Assembly (NCBI GenBank): GCA_020635285.1
Contig: JACKAB010000006.1
Coordinates: forward strand, 309,501-373,500
DNA length: 64,000 nucleotides
Source: Ignavibacteriales bacterium
GTDB taxonomy: Bacteria > Bacteroidota > Ignavibacteria > Ignavibacteriales > Melioribacteraceae
Direction of reading: 5' to 3'
A model generated the notes under the pieces. The model did not search any database, had not been told where the DNA came from, and saw only the letters and a list, made by a program, of their open reading frames with translations. Position numbers and translations under genes: made by a program. Numbering within the stretch: the stretch's first letter is position 1; every line of letters starts with the position of its first letter. Shown here piece after piece: positions 45,023-54,551 of this stretch.

Positions 45023-46666
45023 CTATCTAACTAAGTTTGTTATTTCTTGCAATAATGTATCAGAAACTGTTATTACTCTGGAGTTTGCTTGAAAACCTCT
45101 TTGAGAAACAATCATTCTGGTAAATTCTTCAGAAAGATCTACGTTGGATTGCTCCAATGCGCCTGACTGAATTGTTGTATTGCTTGATTCACCTGGTTCA
45201 CTTACATAAGGTTCGCCAGCATTTGCAGAAACTCTAAACATATTTTCTCCAACACTTGTTAACGCATTTCTATTGGGAAAAGTTGTAATTAAAATCTGCG
45301 CTAGCTTTCTTGATTGACCATTTGTGAAAACTCCCTCAATATATCCATATTGATCAATGCTAATGTTAGCTAGAGAAGCAGCAGCGGAACCATTTTGAGA
45401 TGCAGCTGATACTACTGAACTTCCGGAAACTTGAGTAATTCCTTCAAATGCTGCGCCTAAATTTAATTCAATATTTTGTTCTGAAGCGCCGCCTCCAGGT
45501 GAAAAAGTATTAACAGCCGGATTTGGAGCTATATTAGCAATTGAACCATCTGCATTAAATGAGATACTTCCTTCATTGCCTGATAAAGTTCCACTTGATG
45601 ATGGCATTTCTGTCTCCCATTTCCAGTTGTTGTCATCAATTTTGGTAAACTTTAATGTCATACTATGAGCATTGCCCAAAGAATCAAATATAGAAACCGT
45701 ACCTGAAACGATTGTTGGTTTTCTATTTCCATCAACTAAAGAACTTAAAGTTGCTGTTCCCCCTTGCTTAACTCCTGTTGCGTCGAAATTAAAATCAAGT
45801 CCTAACAACGATTCCGCAATTTGAATTGCTTGAGGAGGATTATTGCCGTCAAGTGAAGTCATTTCACCACTTGCAGGATCAAAAACTGCTGCAACTGTTG
45901 TTGGACCAATTGCCGGAACTGTTGGATTACCTTCATCGTCCACTAACTCATATGTTAAATCATAATTATTATCTGCTGTTTTTACATATGATGTTTTAAA
46001 AGTATATTCATTACCAGATTCATCATAAACTTTTGCTTCACTATCTTGTGCTGTGCCAACTGCAACAGTATCTTTTATATTTCCGGTTTGATTAAATTCT
46101 TCGGATCTTGTTAAAGAAGACGTACTATCAAGATTTCCATCCCATGAAATATCTGTTGTTGGAACTGCCGGCAACCTTAAGTTAGAATCAATAGTAATAT
46201 TCTCCAAATTATTTCCGGAAGGAACTGTGCCATCTTCTGTTGCAACTTTACCTTGCACAATTGCACCATTTTGTGGATTTACTAATTGACCGTCTGCGTC
46301 AAAAATAAATGCCCCTGCTCTAGAATAAAATGTTTCGCCATTTTTCTTAAGAACAAAAAGTCCATCACCTTGTAATGCTAAATCTGTTGTTATTCCGGTT
46401 CTTTCAAATGTACCTTGGTTCCAGTTTCTATCAACTGAATTAAGTTTCATTCCAAGTCCAACTTGAAAAGTGTTTGTACCACCGGCTGTATCTGTTGGGT
46501 TTGTTCCGTAACGAATAAACTGGTTGAAGGTATCACTAAAAGTTACGCGACTTCCTTTATAACCAATAGTGTTTACGTTTGCAATGTTATTACCAATAAC
46601 ATCTAACATTGATTGATGATTACGAATACCGGAAACTCCGGCAAAAAGGGAATTAATAAGAGACAT
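45023..46666 (-). CDS. flgE: Flagellar hook protein FlgE with a duplicated D2-type domain
   Basis: 547-residue exported hook subunit. N-terminal SLINSLFAGVSGIRNHQSMLDVIGNNIANVNTIGYKGSRVTF and C-terminal LEQSNVDLSEEFTRMIVSQRGFQANSRVITVSDTLLQEITNLVR are diagnostic. The middle holds two similar modules: residues about 196-298 (GTAQ, VYDESGNEYT, DPASGEMTSLDG) and about 319-377 (GTVSIFDSLGNAHSMTLKF, FNADGSIANI), the latter being the usual FlgE D2 motif. Strong SD (AGGAGG) and a structured leader upstream. A terminator follows. Confidence 0.95.
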   Translation of the reverse strand: MSLINSLFAGVSGIRNHQSMLDVIGNNIANVNTIGYKGSRVTFSDTFNQFIRYGTNPTDTAGGTNTFQVGLGMKLNSVDRNWNQGTFERTGITTDLALQGDGLFVLKKNGETFYSRAGAFIFDADGQLVNPQNGAIVQGKVATEDGTVPSGNNLENITIDSNLRLPAVPTTDISWDGNLDSTSSLTRSEEFNQTGNIKDTVAVGTAQDSEAKVYDESGNEYTFKTSYVKTADNNYDLTYELVDDEGNPTVPAIGPTTVAAVFDPASGEMTSLDGNNPPQAIQIAESLLGLDFNFDATGVKQGGTATLSSLVDGNRKPTIVSGTVSIFDSLGNAHSMTLKFTKIDDNNWKWETEMPSSSGTLSGNEGSISFNADGSIANIAPNPAVNTFSPGGGASEQNIELNLGAAFEGITQVSGSSVVSAASQNGSAAASLANISIDQYGYIEGVFTNGQSRKLAQILITTFPNRNALTSVGENMFRVSANAGEPYVSEPGESSNTTIQSGALEQSNVDLSEEFTRMIVSQRGFQANSRVITVSDTLLQEITNLVR

Positions 46667-46695
46667 TCTAACCTCCTAAGGATTATGTTAATTGT

Positions 46696-46750
46696 GATTC
46701 AACGTCAATCGGTCGGTTGAATCGGGGCGTCCGTTTGAAGGTCCCGCCCG
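46696..46750 (-). promoter_or_regulatory. Tandem-hairpin leader of flgE, possible CsrA target
   Basis: On the minus strand, hairpin 1 has stem GGGCG/CGCCC (46745-46749 and 46725-46729) with GGA motifs at both sides of its loop. Hairpin 2 has a perfect 8-bp stem GATTCAAC/GTTGAATC (46716-46723 and 46696-46703). The flgE SD TTAGGAGG, itself a GGA motif, follows. The segment is clearly more GC-rich than its surroundings. CsrA binds GGA in hairpin loops, and csrA/fliW are in this cluster; binding here is inference. Confidence 0.45.
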
Positions 46751-46770
46751 TTTTTATTTAGTTTATTTAA

Positions 46771-47148
46771 TTATGTTGCAAAAACCACACTATCTATATT
46801 TGTAAAAATATTTTCAGAACTTTTATTAATATCTAAAGCTGTAATAACTGTTTTGTTTGGAATATTTACAATGAAAGCCCGGTTATTCATCATTACTAGT
46901 GAATCTTTAGAACCCTTAGCTTCAGCTCGCATAACAGCATTTTGTAATTTATCCATATCAGTTGTTGATAATTCTAATTCTCTTGATTCCAATCTTTTAG
47001 TCGCGTGATTTGAAAATTTTAATTTCTCAAATTCAGTTTTAAATATTGAATCAAAAGTTGAACTTCCTTCTTGTACTTTATTTACCGGATGTTCTGGCTT
47101 TACAATTGGAACAAATGGTACATTAATTCCGTTAATCATATTTGCCAT
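46771..47148 (-). CDS. Flagellar operon protein (TIGR02530-type)
   Basis: 125 residues. The region about 30-120 (FDSIFKTEFEKLKFSNHATKRLESRELELSTTDMDKLQNAVMRAEAKGSKDSLVMMNNRAFIVNIPNKTVITAL) matches the conserved small protein encoded between flgD and flgE in many bacteria, with the SNHATKRL motif. Function is not established for the family; a hook-assembly role is usually assumed from position. Here it is likewise between flgD and flgE. Confidence 0.88.
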   Translation of the reverse strand: MANMINGINVPFVPIVKPEHPVNKVQEGSSTFDSIFKTEFEKLKFSNHATKRLESRELELSTTDMDKLQNAVMRAEAKGSKDSLVMMNNRAFIVNIPNKTVITALDINKSSENIFTNIDSVVFAT

Positions 47149-47174
47149 TTTTTCACCTACTCACTTTAATGTGA

Positions 47175-47852
47175 TTATTCATTTTGTAAAATTTCAAATA
47201 CATCAGAGATTGAATATTCCAATCCATTGATTAAAAGAGAAGTACCTTGTGCATTAAATCTAACCCCATCAATTGTTCCAATTAAGTATTGAGCAGCCGT
47301 CATTTTCTCTCCATTCAATGTTGATGCAGAAAGTTCAAAAGTGTAATTACCTTTCTTTACTTTCTCACCATTATCATCGGTAAAATCCCAGTCAAGTTTA
47401 TAGTCGCCTTGAGCAGATTTTAAATCATCAAAAACTTTTACTGTAACTCCGCTTGCATTTTTAACAGAAACTTTCAAATCCTTAGCATCAGCTGGGAGTA
47501 TATAGCCAAACTGAGCATTTTCCTGATCTTCAAAAGCAATAGTAGTTCCAGCAATTTTTGCATCCTTACCAATTAAAGTTGCTGTCATTGTATTGTTTAC
47601 GGATTGTGTTAACAAATAGTTTGCATCAATACTATTATTCAAACTTTCGTTAATGTTATTTAATTGCTCAAGCGAGCTGAATTGTGCAAGCTGCGCCGAG
47701 TAATCAGTTCCATCCATTGGTTCAAGCGGATCTTGATTTTGTAATTGTGCAATCATTAATTTTAAGAATGCATCTTTATCCATAGCACTCTTGCTTTCAG
47801 TTGCAAACTGTGGTGTTGCTGCTGCCGTTGTACTAACAATTGGATCTACCAT
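47175..47852 (-). CDS. flgD: Hook cap/assembly protein FlgD
   Basis: 225 residues. N-terminal export and hook-capping part with MDKDAFLKLMIAQLQNQDPLEPMDGTDYSAQLAQFSSLEQLNNINESL (about 24-72). A beta-sandwich FLG-Ig-type region follows (about 90-200; GDYKLDWDFTDDNGEKVKKGNYTFELSA). It acts as the cap on which FlgE polymerises. Located between fliK and the TIGR02530-type gene. Intact. Confidence 0.95.
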   Translation of the reverse strand: MVDPIVSTTAAATPQFATESKSAMDKDAFLKLMIAQLQNQDPLEPMDGTDYSAQLAQFSSLEQLNNINESLNNSIDANYLLTQSVNNTMTATLIGKDAKIAGTTIAFEDQENAQFGYILPADAKDLKVSVKNASGVTVKVFDDLKSAQGDYKLDWDFTDDNGEKVKKGNYTFELSASTLNGEKMTAAQYLIGTIDGVRFNAQGTSLLINGLEYSISDVFEILQNE

Positions 47853-47929
47853 TTTATTTTCTCCTATGCTATGTACTCGTAAGTATTATAGCCTAATGTT
47901 TTTTTCTCTCTTCAGTTATTTCTATTTCA

Positions 47930-50537
47930 TCATTTCTCAAAATTTGAATCATTATTTTTATTACTGCCGCTTGTTTGTTTTTCACCCTTGTGATTTTTTG
48001 GTTGACCCAAAGAAATATTTAGTGAGCTCAACTGAATTCCATTGCTCTGTAATTCTTGCTGAAGTTTATTAATATTTCGTTCAACTAATTGTTTAGCTTG
48101 CTCGTTATCAACCTCAATAGAAGCCTTAACGGCATGATCAATCGTATCCAAGGTAATCTTCATTTTACCAAGACTTTCCGGTTTAATATCGAATGACAAA
48201 CTTCCTTTTTCTTGCCTAGTGATAAATTTGCTAAGTTCTTTTATTATTTCTGAAGATTTTACAAATCTTTGATTTTTATCAATTTCATTTTCGATATTAA
48301 CTTTTTGGTTTAGTGTAACTTCTTTTTTGACTTCATCTTTCAAAATATTTTCAAAATTTTGAGGATGTTCAGTTTTTTGCAGAATTTTTTCCGTTGCACT
48401 TAAAATAGAAGAGGCTGATTTTTTTGTACTTTCATCAGAGTTGTTTGAATCACTTTCGGTTTTATTTTCACTTGATGATTCAGTTTTAATTGCATTTCCA
48501 CTCTCTGTTGTATTAGTAACGGCTTTCACTCCGCCTTTAACTTTTACAGATATTTTTTTTTGCATCTTCTAATACTACTGATTTTACTGCTTCTTCTGAG
48601 TTTACTACTGTTTTAGTTATTTCCTCAGTTTGAGTTTTCTTAGGTTCATTTTTTAATTCATTAGAATCGGTTTTCAATTCCTTGTTTACATCTGTAATAT
48701 TATTTTCAATTTTTTGCGAACTCATATCCTTTTGATTTGATGGATTTTTTGCATCAATGATTTTAACACTTTCTTTTTCAACTATTTCTTTTTTTGATAA
48801 ATCAATTTGGTTTGAATTAGATTTTTACCTTGCTAACATTATCATTTTCCACCTTGACAGTTGAGTCTTTTCCGTTTTCAATTTTTGACATTTCCGAATT
48901 TTCAACATTCAGCTTGGGATTTATTTTTTTTTGAAATTATCATCCTTACTTTTAGTTACTGTGTTGTTGTTTTGAAAAAAATTTTTTTTAATTTTATTTT
49001 TTTAGCTATTTGGGATTTTTCATTTAATATATTTCCTTTAGATGCACTATTTTTTTGTTCATTTAAAGAGATATTTTTTTCAGTTTAATGTTTTTCAATC
49101 CACCTTTTCAATCTGTATGTTTTCAAGTTCTTTCTGAATTGAATTTTTAGTATTTGGTTCTGTTTTATTGTCTGATTTCACAATTGTTAAGTCAGATTTT
49201 TCAATTTTTACATTAGTTCCTTCCTTAATAAAACTATTTTTCAATTCCTTATTCTGTTTAATTGAATCATTACCTTCTATAATATTTATTTTAGATTCAG
49301 GCAAAGCCTCATTTGGTTTTATTAAATGTAGTTTTTCACTATTTGTATTTTGAGGTTTTTCTGCATTTAGGATATTATTTTTTATGAGCTTAAGTTCACT
49401 ATTCTGAATTTTCGTCTGATCAGTAAATGAAATTTTTCTTAATGACGAATCTATTTTTTTATCTTCAATATTTAGTTTCTCATCAATAATTTTATTTAAA
49501 CCATCTTGTTTTTTAACAATTGTAATTTTTGAAACACTAAAATCTTTTTCAGAAATTTTAATTGTTGGGTCAATTGATTTTAATGTTTCACTAATATTTT
49601 TCAAATCGTTATTTGTATTTGCAATTTCTTTTGCGGAAATATTTTGATTTTTTAATTCACTGGGAATAAAACTTATTTTTTCAAGAGGAACTTTTAATGA
49701 GAAATTATTCTTTCCAACAGAAGCACTTTGATTTGAATTAGTAAACTCAAGTTTTATGGTACCTTTATTTTCACTTATTAAAGTTTGGTTGGATTTTTCA
49801 CTATTCTTAAATGAATAAACCGAAAGTGTTGGCTTTAATGATTTGGGGTCAGAAATTATATTTTCATTTTCAATATTAATTGTTGGTGTATTCAATAAAG
49901 GAATACCTTTAGTGCTGGATACTATATTTTCTTTATTCTCTGTATGATTAAACATCGAGATTAATTTGGATTTTTGAGGGACAACCAATGTTTGAACAAT
50001 TACTTTATCTTGAGCAGCATTTTGACTCGAATCCTTATTAAGCTCAATATTTACAGCTGATTTTGAATCTTCCAGATGTAAGAATAGTCCAGTATCTTTG
50101 GTTATATTTTGATTTAATACTTCTTCTCCCACCAGACTATTTATAAACTTTTGTAAATCACCTTCTAAAGGTTCTTTGCTTATGTATGATAAAGCTGGTT
50201 CTTCAGTTATTTTAATATCGTCGTTAATTAATAGTTGAGCAATATCAAAAGGCAAAATATCGGCAAGATCTGTTTTTGCTTTCTTATTGTCAGATTCACT
50301 AAGTTCAGTATGCTGAATTTGAGTGGCGGCATTTTCAATTCCTGCAATTGATGGCAATCCATTTTTTATTATACTATCTAAATCCGTTTCTAATATTTTT
50401 TTCTGTTCACGATCGTTATTCATCACAACTTTTACGATATCAGAAAATAAATATTTATTGCTGCTTAATTTATTTGGCTTAGCAACAAGCATCTGATTAT
50501 TGCCAGTTTCACTAAAATATAATGGATTAAAAATCAT
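47930..50537 (-). pseudogene. fliK: Hook-length control protein FliK, broken by several homopolymer frameshifts
   Basis: Four ordered fragments span about 868 codons. Residues 1-480 (50537-49095) form a low-complexity Lys/Asn/Ser region. Short pieces follow at about 49088-48830 and 48725-48537. The intact C-terminal FliK domain lies at 48565-47930 (SLSFDIKPESLGKMKITLDTIDHAVKASIEVDNEQAKQLVERNINKLQQELQSNGI). About six frame changes occur between 48550 and 49100, each at or near an A/T run (for example A8 near 48556). Reading across them gives continuous Lys/Asn/Ser-rich protein. FliK measures the hook and flips FlhB specificity. Either a sequencing-error hot spot or a decaying ruler region. Confidence 0.8.
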
Positions 50538-51082
50538 TATTGCGCCCTTGTTAATCTGTTGACAGTTTCAGCACTGAGATATGATAGTACTTCAGCAGCT
50601 TTCTTTTTTTTCATTGAATAAATTAAATCTCTAGCTTCGTTTTCAGGCATTGCTTTTATAAACTGCGCTGCCTTAGTGGATTCCATTGCCTCATATAGCT
50701 TTATTGTATTTTTCAACCACTCGGCATATTTCTCATCTTCTTTTTCTTTAACCTTACTTTCTAAAAGTTTAATTTCTTCTTCCTTTTTTAACAAAGCTTC
50801 TTCAACTTCATTTAATTTCCCTTTAGTAACTTTTAGGTCAGTTGCTATTTTATGTCCTTTCTCAACAACCGGCTCATGATCACTGACTAAACTATCAGCA
50901 ACAGTTAAACTATCACCATGAGCAATCGCTAAACTATCGACTAAAGCTGCTTCAACTTTAGCTGCATCTCTAAAATCAAATTCAAACATATTTGCATATT
51001 TGTTATTGAAGGTGTAAACTCCAAAAGTGGTTGCTAAGAAAGCAACAATAAATATGACAGCATAGACTATTACATTTTTCAC
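50537..51082 (-). CDS. MotE-like flagellar protein (MgtE N-terminal domain family)
   Basis: 181 residues: one N-terminal membrane helix (about 3-22), a coiled coil (about 75-120), and a C-terminal MgtE-N-like helical domain with IKLYEAMESTKAAQFIKAMPENEARDLIYSMKKKKAAEVLSYLSAETVNRL. Proteins of this kind between fliJ and fliK are known as MotE/YlxF-like and are thought to act as a motor or export chaperone in the periplasm. Adjacent to both neighbours with one to five bases between. Confidence 0.85.
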   Translation of the reverse strand: MKNVIVYAVIFIVAFLATTFGVYTFNNKYANMFEFDFRDAAKVEAALVDSLAIAHGDSLTVADSLVSDHEPVVEKGHKIATDLKVTKGKLNEVEEALLKKEEEIKLLESKVKEKEDEKYAEWLKNTIKLYEAMESTKAAQFIKAMPENEARDLIYSMKKKKAAEVLSYLSAETVNRLTRAQ

Positions 51083-51087
51083 ATTAA

Positions 51088-51519
51088 TTACCTATTAAAT
51101 TCCTTTACTGCTATTTCGTCCATTTCTAATTGTTCTATTTTTTCTTGCGTTTTAGTATGTTCATCTTTGTGTTTCTCTTTCAATTTCTCAAATGTTTTTG
51201 TTTCTTTAGATCTTTTTATCAATTCTTCAAGTTTTTTTGCTTTTTCAATATTTTTCTTTTCAACCATTTTTCTCAATATTTTCATCTGACTTTCAAGATA
51301 ATTTTCATGTTTTGAATAAAATTGCAAATCACTAATTTTTACCGAACTATTTGTTAATTTTTTCAGCCTTGTACCTTTGCGTTCGTTATTCAGTCGTTCT
51401 ATTTCTGTTTTAAGATTATCAATATCCAAGTTTATTATTGCAATTTCTTTCTGAACAATTTTTTCAAATCTTTCTTTAATATTTTTTATTGCTTCAAATT
51501 TGTATTTGAATTTTGTCAA
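51088..51519 (-). CDS. fliJ: Flagellar export chaperone FliJ
   Basis: 143-residue, almost entirely coiled-coil protein (FKYKFEAIKNIKERFEKIVQKEIAIINLDIDNL, later KLEELIKRSKETKTFEKLKEKHKDEHTKTQEKIEQLEMDEIAVKEF), the FliJ profile. It follows fliI, whose hexamer it acts on as a stalk. Sequence conservation of FliJ is low, so location supports the call. Confidence 0.88.
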   Translation of the reverse strand: MTKFKYKFEAIKNIKERFEKIVQKEIAIINLDIDNLKTEIERLNNERKGTRLKKLTNSSVKISDLQFYSKHENYLESQMKILRKMVEKKNIEKAKKLEELIKRSKETKTFEKLKEKHKDEHTKTQEKIEQLEMDEIAVKEFNR

Positions 51520-51522
51520 TTA

Positions 51523-52857
51523 TCAGCCCAAAGGTTTTTCAATTAATGTATAAAGTCTTTCTACTGAATTACTATAAATGGCTTCTTCATTTATACCCTG
51601 CTTTAGATAACTTCTTAATGAACTAATTTTATTAAGTGCATGATCAATTTGTGGATTACTGCCTTTTACATAAGCTCCAATATTTATTAGATCTTCGGCT
51701 TCATTGTATGCAGAGAGTATCTCATTAAATTCTTGTGATCTTGAGCGATGTTCTTCCGGAACTATATCCGGCATTACTCTGCTTATGCTTTGCAAAGGAT
51801 CGATTGCCGGGAATTGCCCCTTGTTTGCCAACTTTCTTGTTAAAACAAAATGTCCATCTAATATTGAACGCACACTATCTGCAATTGGATCACTCATATC
51901 ATCTCCATCAACTAATACAGTGTAAAATCCGGTAATACTTCCTTTTGTTGATGTTCCAGCCCTTTCCAACAATTTTGGCAATACCGCAAATACAGAAGGA
52001 GTATATCCTTTTGTGGTTGGAGGTTCACCGATTGTAATCCCAACTTCTCTCTGTGCATGAGCAAAACGGGTAACTGAGTCCATCATTAATACAACATCTT
52101 TTCCCAAGTCTCTAAAATATTCAGCTATTGTTGTTCCTATGTATGCGGCTTTTATCCTTGCCAGTGAAGGTTTATCGCTGGTTGCAACAATTATAACAGA
52201 TTTTTTTAAACCTTCTGGTCCCAAATCTTTTTCAATAAATTCTCTAACTTCTCTTCCACGCTCACCTACTAATACAATTACACTAACATCGGCACTTGTG
52301 TTACGCGCAATCATTCCAAGCATCACACTTTTGCCAACTCCGCTGCCAGCAAAAATTCCAACTCTTTGACCTTTACCAACAGTTAGCAATCCGTCTATTG
52401 CTCTAACTCCGGTTTGTAATGGCTGATTTATTCGATCACGGGTTAAAGGATTTGGAGGTTCTCTATGTGTTTTTCTGAATGATGAATATTTAATATCTCC
52501 TTTATCATCTATCGGATTTCCAAAACCATCTATAACTCTGCCAAGTAAAGCATCTCCAACACCTATTGAAAAACTTTTACCGGAAGAAACAATTTGACAA
52601 GAAGGAGAAATGTTTTGAATTTCTCCTAAAGCAATTGAAAGTACTTTTCCCTCTTTAAATCCGACGACTTCCGATATACAAACTTTATTACCAGTTCTAT
52701 CAATTACGGTGCAGATTTCACCCAATGATACATTAGGACCAACAGATACAATCACAAATCCAATTACATCAGTAACTTTTCCATTGATTTTTATTGGTTC
52801 AGTTGAATCAATGATTTGGGAATAATCTTCAATTATATTTTCTAAAGTTTCTATCAT
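51523..52857 (-). CDS. fliI: Flagellar export ATPase FliI
   Basis: 444 residues. Walker A GSGVGKS (171-177), the F-type-like LVGERGREVREFIEKDLG, Walker B VVLMMDSVTRFAHAQREVG and GEPPTTKGYTPSVFAVLPKLLERAG, all typical. The N-terminal beta barrel (about 20-95) and C-terminal helical bundle are complete. Overlaps fliH by 4 bp. Energises unfolding and delivery of export substrates. Confidence 0.97.
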   Translation of the reverse strand: MIETLENIIEDYSQIIDSTEPIKINGKVTDVIGFVIVSVGPNVSLGEICTVIDRTGNKVCISEVVGFKEGKVLSIALGEIQNISPSCQIVSSGKSFSIGVGDALLGRVIDGFGNPIDDKGDIKYSSFRKTHREPPNPLTRDRINQPLQTGVRAIDGLLTVGKGQRVGIFAGSGVGKSVMLGMIARNTSADVSVIVLVGERGREVREFIEKDLGPEGLKKSVIIVATSDKPSLARIKAAYIGTTIAEYFRDLGKDVVLMMDSVTRFAHAQREVGITIGEPPTTKGYTPSVFAVLPKLLERAGTSTKGSITGFYTVLVDGDDMSDPIADSVRSILDGHFVLTRKLANKGQFPAIDPLQSISRVMPDIVPEEHRSRSQEFNEILSAYNEAEDLINIGAYVKGSNPQIDHALNKISSLRSYLKQGINEEAIYSNSVERLYTLIEKPLG

Positions 52858-53512
52858 TCAGTTAAACTTTTTGTTAAACTATTTTCTAACGATTTAATTA
52901 TCTCGTTTATTTGATTGTCAATTCGTGCATCTAAATTTCCAATTTCAGTTTCTATTAAACATCCACCCTTTTTTATACTATCATTTGCTTCAAACCTAAT
53001 TTTTGAAATTCCGAACGAACTAATTTTTTCTTTACTTGTTGTTTCAATTATCTTTAATTCAGCCGGATTTAGCTTTATTGTTATATCATTAGCACCAACT
53101 ATTTTGCTTAAATTTTGTTCAAGTATTTCTTCAATCGTACTTTTATTATCAATTTCTCTATGCAGAATTTTCTCAGAAATCTTTTGTGAAACTTTAATAA
53201 CAATTTTGTGAAAGCTGTTTTCATAAAAAATTATTTTCTCTTCAAATGATTTTAATATTTTGTAAAATTCATTTGATTGTTCCAATAACTCTTGATTATG
53301 TTTTTCAGTTAATAATTTTTCAACTTCTTTTTTACCAGCCTCAAATCCTTTGCTATATTCAGTTTCTAATTCAATTTTATGAGCATTTTCAATTTTCTCT
53401 TTTTCTAATAAAAATCCGAATAATCAGAAAATTCTTTACTCTCCTCATTTTGTTGAGTAAAAACTGCTTTAATATTTTTTGATTTTATATTTAATCTAAT
53501 TGTATCAGACAT
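52854..53512 (-). CDS. fliH: FliI regulator FliH, split by a one-base frameshift
   Basis: ATG at 53512 overlaps the fliG stop. The first 30 codons (MSDTIRLNIKSKNIKAVFTQ...) end at a stop after five A on the plus strand (53410-53414). With six, the frame reads DFLLEKEKIENAHKIELETEYSKGFEAGKKEVEKLL into the long segment ending at 52854, about 219 residues in all. The GFEAGKKE motif and the C-terminal FliH/YscL-like domain (VSQKISEKILHREI, LNPAELKII, GGCLIETEIGNLDARIDNQINEI) identify it. FliH holds FliI inactive at the export base. Confidence 0.88.
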
Positions 53513-54551
53513 ACACTTCTTCCGAACCACCACCTCTGAAGCTGATTGTAACTTCCTCTTGCTCTTCAAGTCGTTTTATACCGTCAACAATTCTACCTTG
53601 CGCAGCTTCAACTTCTTTAAGTTTTACCGGACCCATAAATTGCAATTCCTCTTTAAGCAAGTCGGCAGCTCTTTCTGACATATTAGCAAATACTTTTTCT
53701 TGTACTCTTTCATCTGCAACTTTTAATGATAATGCCAAATCTTTTCTATCAACTTCTTTCAGAATTCTTTGAACATCTCTATCTTGTAAGTGAATTATAT
53801 CATCAAATAAGAACATTAGCCTTTTAATTTCAAACGCTACATCTTCGTCTTTTCCTTCAATTCCGGCAATAATTTCTTTGTTCTTTGTGATGTTAATTCT
53901 GTTTAAAATATTTGCAACGCTCTTAGTTCCGCCCAACTGACCCATTGTTTGGTTAATAGAAAATCCAGCAAGCTCATCAACCACTTTTTCAATCTGAGTT
54001 AATGTTTGCGGACTTATTTTGCCAAGGGTAGCAATTCTGTAAACAACATCAGTTCTTAAGTCATCAGGTAGTTCAATAAGTGCTTCTGCTGTTTGATCGG
54101 GATTTAAGTGAGATAAAATAAGTGCAATAGTTTGTGGGTGTTCTTTATTAAGAAAATTTACAAGCTGTGTTGAATCAGCTTTTTTAAGCACATCAAAGCC
54201 ATGGAGAGTTGTAAGGTTTTTAACTTTCTCAATTACTTCCATTGCTTTAGAAAGCCCAAAGGATTTCTCTAAAACTTGTTGTGCAAATTCAAGACCACCT
54301 TCTAAAACATATTCACGCGCAGTAACCAGATCGTGATAATCATCAATAACCTGCTCAACAACATGAGATGGTATATTTTTTACTTTTGATATTTCTGCTG
54401 AGATTGCTTCTACATCGCTTGGTTCTAAATATTTAAAAACTTGCGAAGCAGTTTCTACATTTAAAGCAATCAAGAGCAAGGCGGATTTTTGAGTTCCATT
54501 TAAATCTTTTTTGGATATACCCGCATTTTTAATTTGATCAGTTGTACTCAT
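53505..54551 (-). CDS. fliG: Flagellar motor switch protein FliG
   Basis: 348 residues, all three domains: N-terminal (GTQKSALLLIALNVETASQVFKYLEPSDVEAISAEISK), middle with EHPQTIALILSHLNPDQTAEALIELPDDLRTDVVYRIATLG, and C-terminal torque helix region ALSLKVADERVQEKVFANMSERAADLLKEELQFMGPVKLKEVEAAQGRIVDGIKRLEEQEEV. The charged torque residues are in the usual places. Overlaps fliF by 14 bp. Confidence 0.97.
   Translation of the reverse strand: MSTTDQIKNAGISKKDLNGTQKSALLLIALNVETASQVFKYLEPSDVEAISAEISKVKNIPSHVVEQVIDDYHDLVTAREYVLEGGLEFAQQVLEKSFGLSKAMEVIEKVKNLTTLHGFDVLKKADSTQLVNFLNKEHPQTIALILSHLNPDQTAEALIELPDDLRTDVVYRIATLGKISPQTLTQIEKVVDELAGFSINQTMGQLGGTKSVANILNRINITKNKEIIAGIEGKDEDVAFEIKRLMFLFDDIIHLQDRDVQRILKEVDRKDLALSLKVADERVQEKVFANMSERAADLLKEELQFMGPVKLKEVEAAQGRIVDGIKRLEEQEEVTISFRGGGSEEVYV

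Noticed and set aside
48861..49088. A 75-codon plus-strand frame (Phe/Leu-rich) inside fliK.
   Set aside because: It is the reverse complement of Lys/Asn-rich coding sequence, which always yields Phe/Leu/Ile-rich frames. It marks the broken fliK segment rather than a gene.
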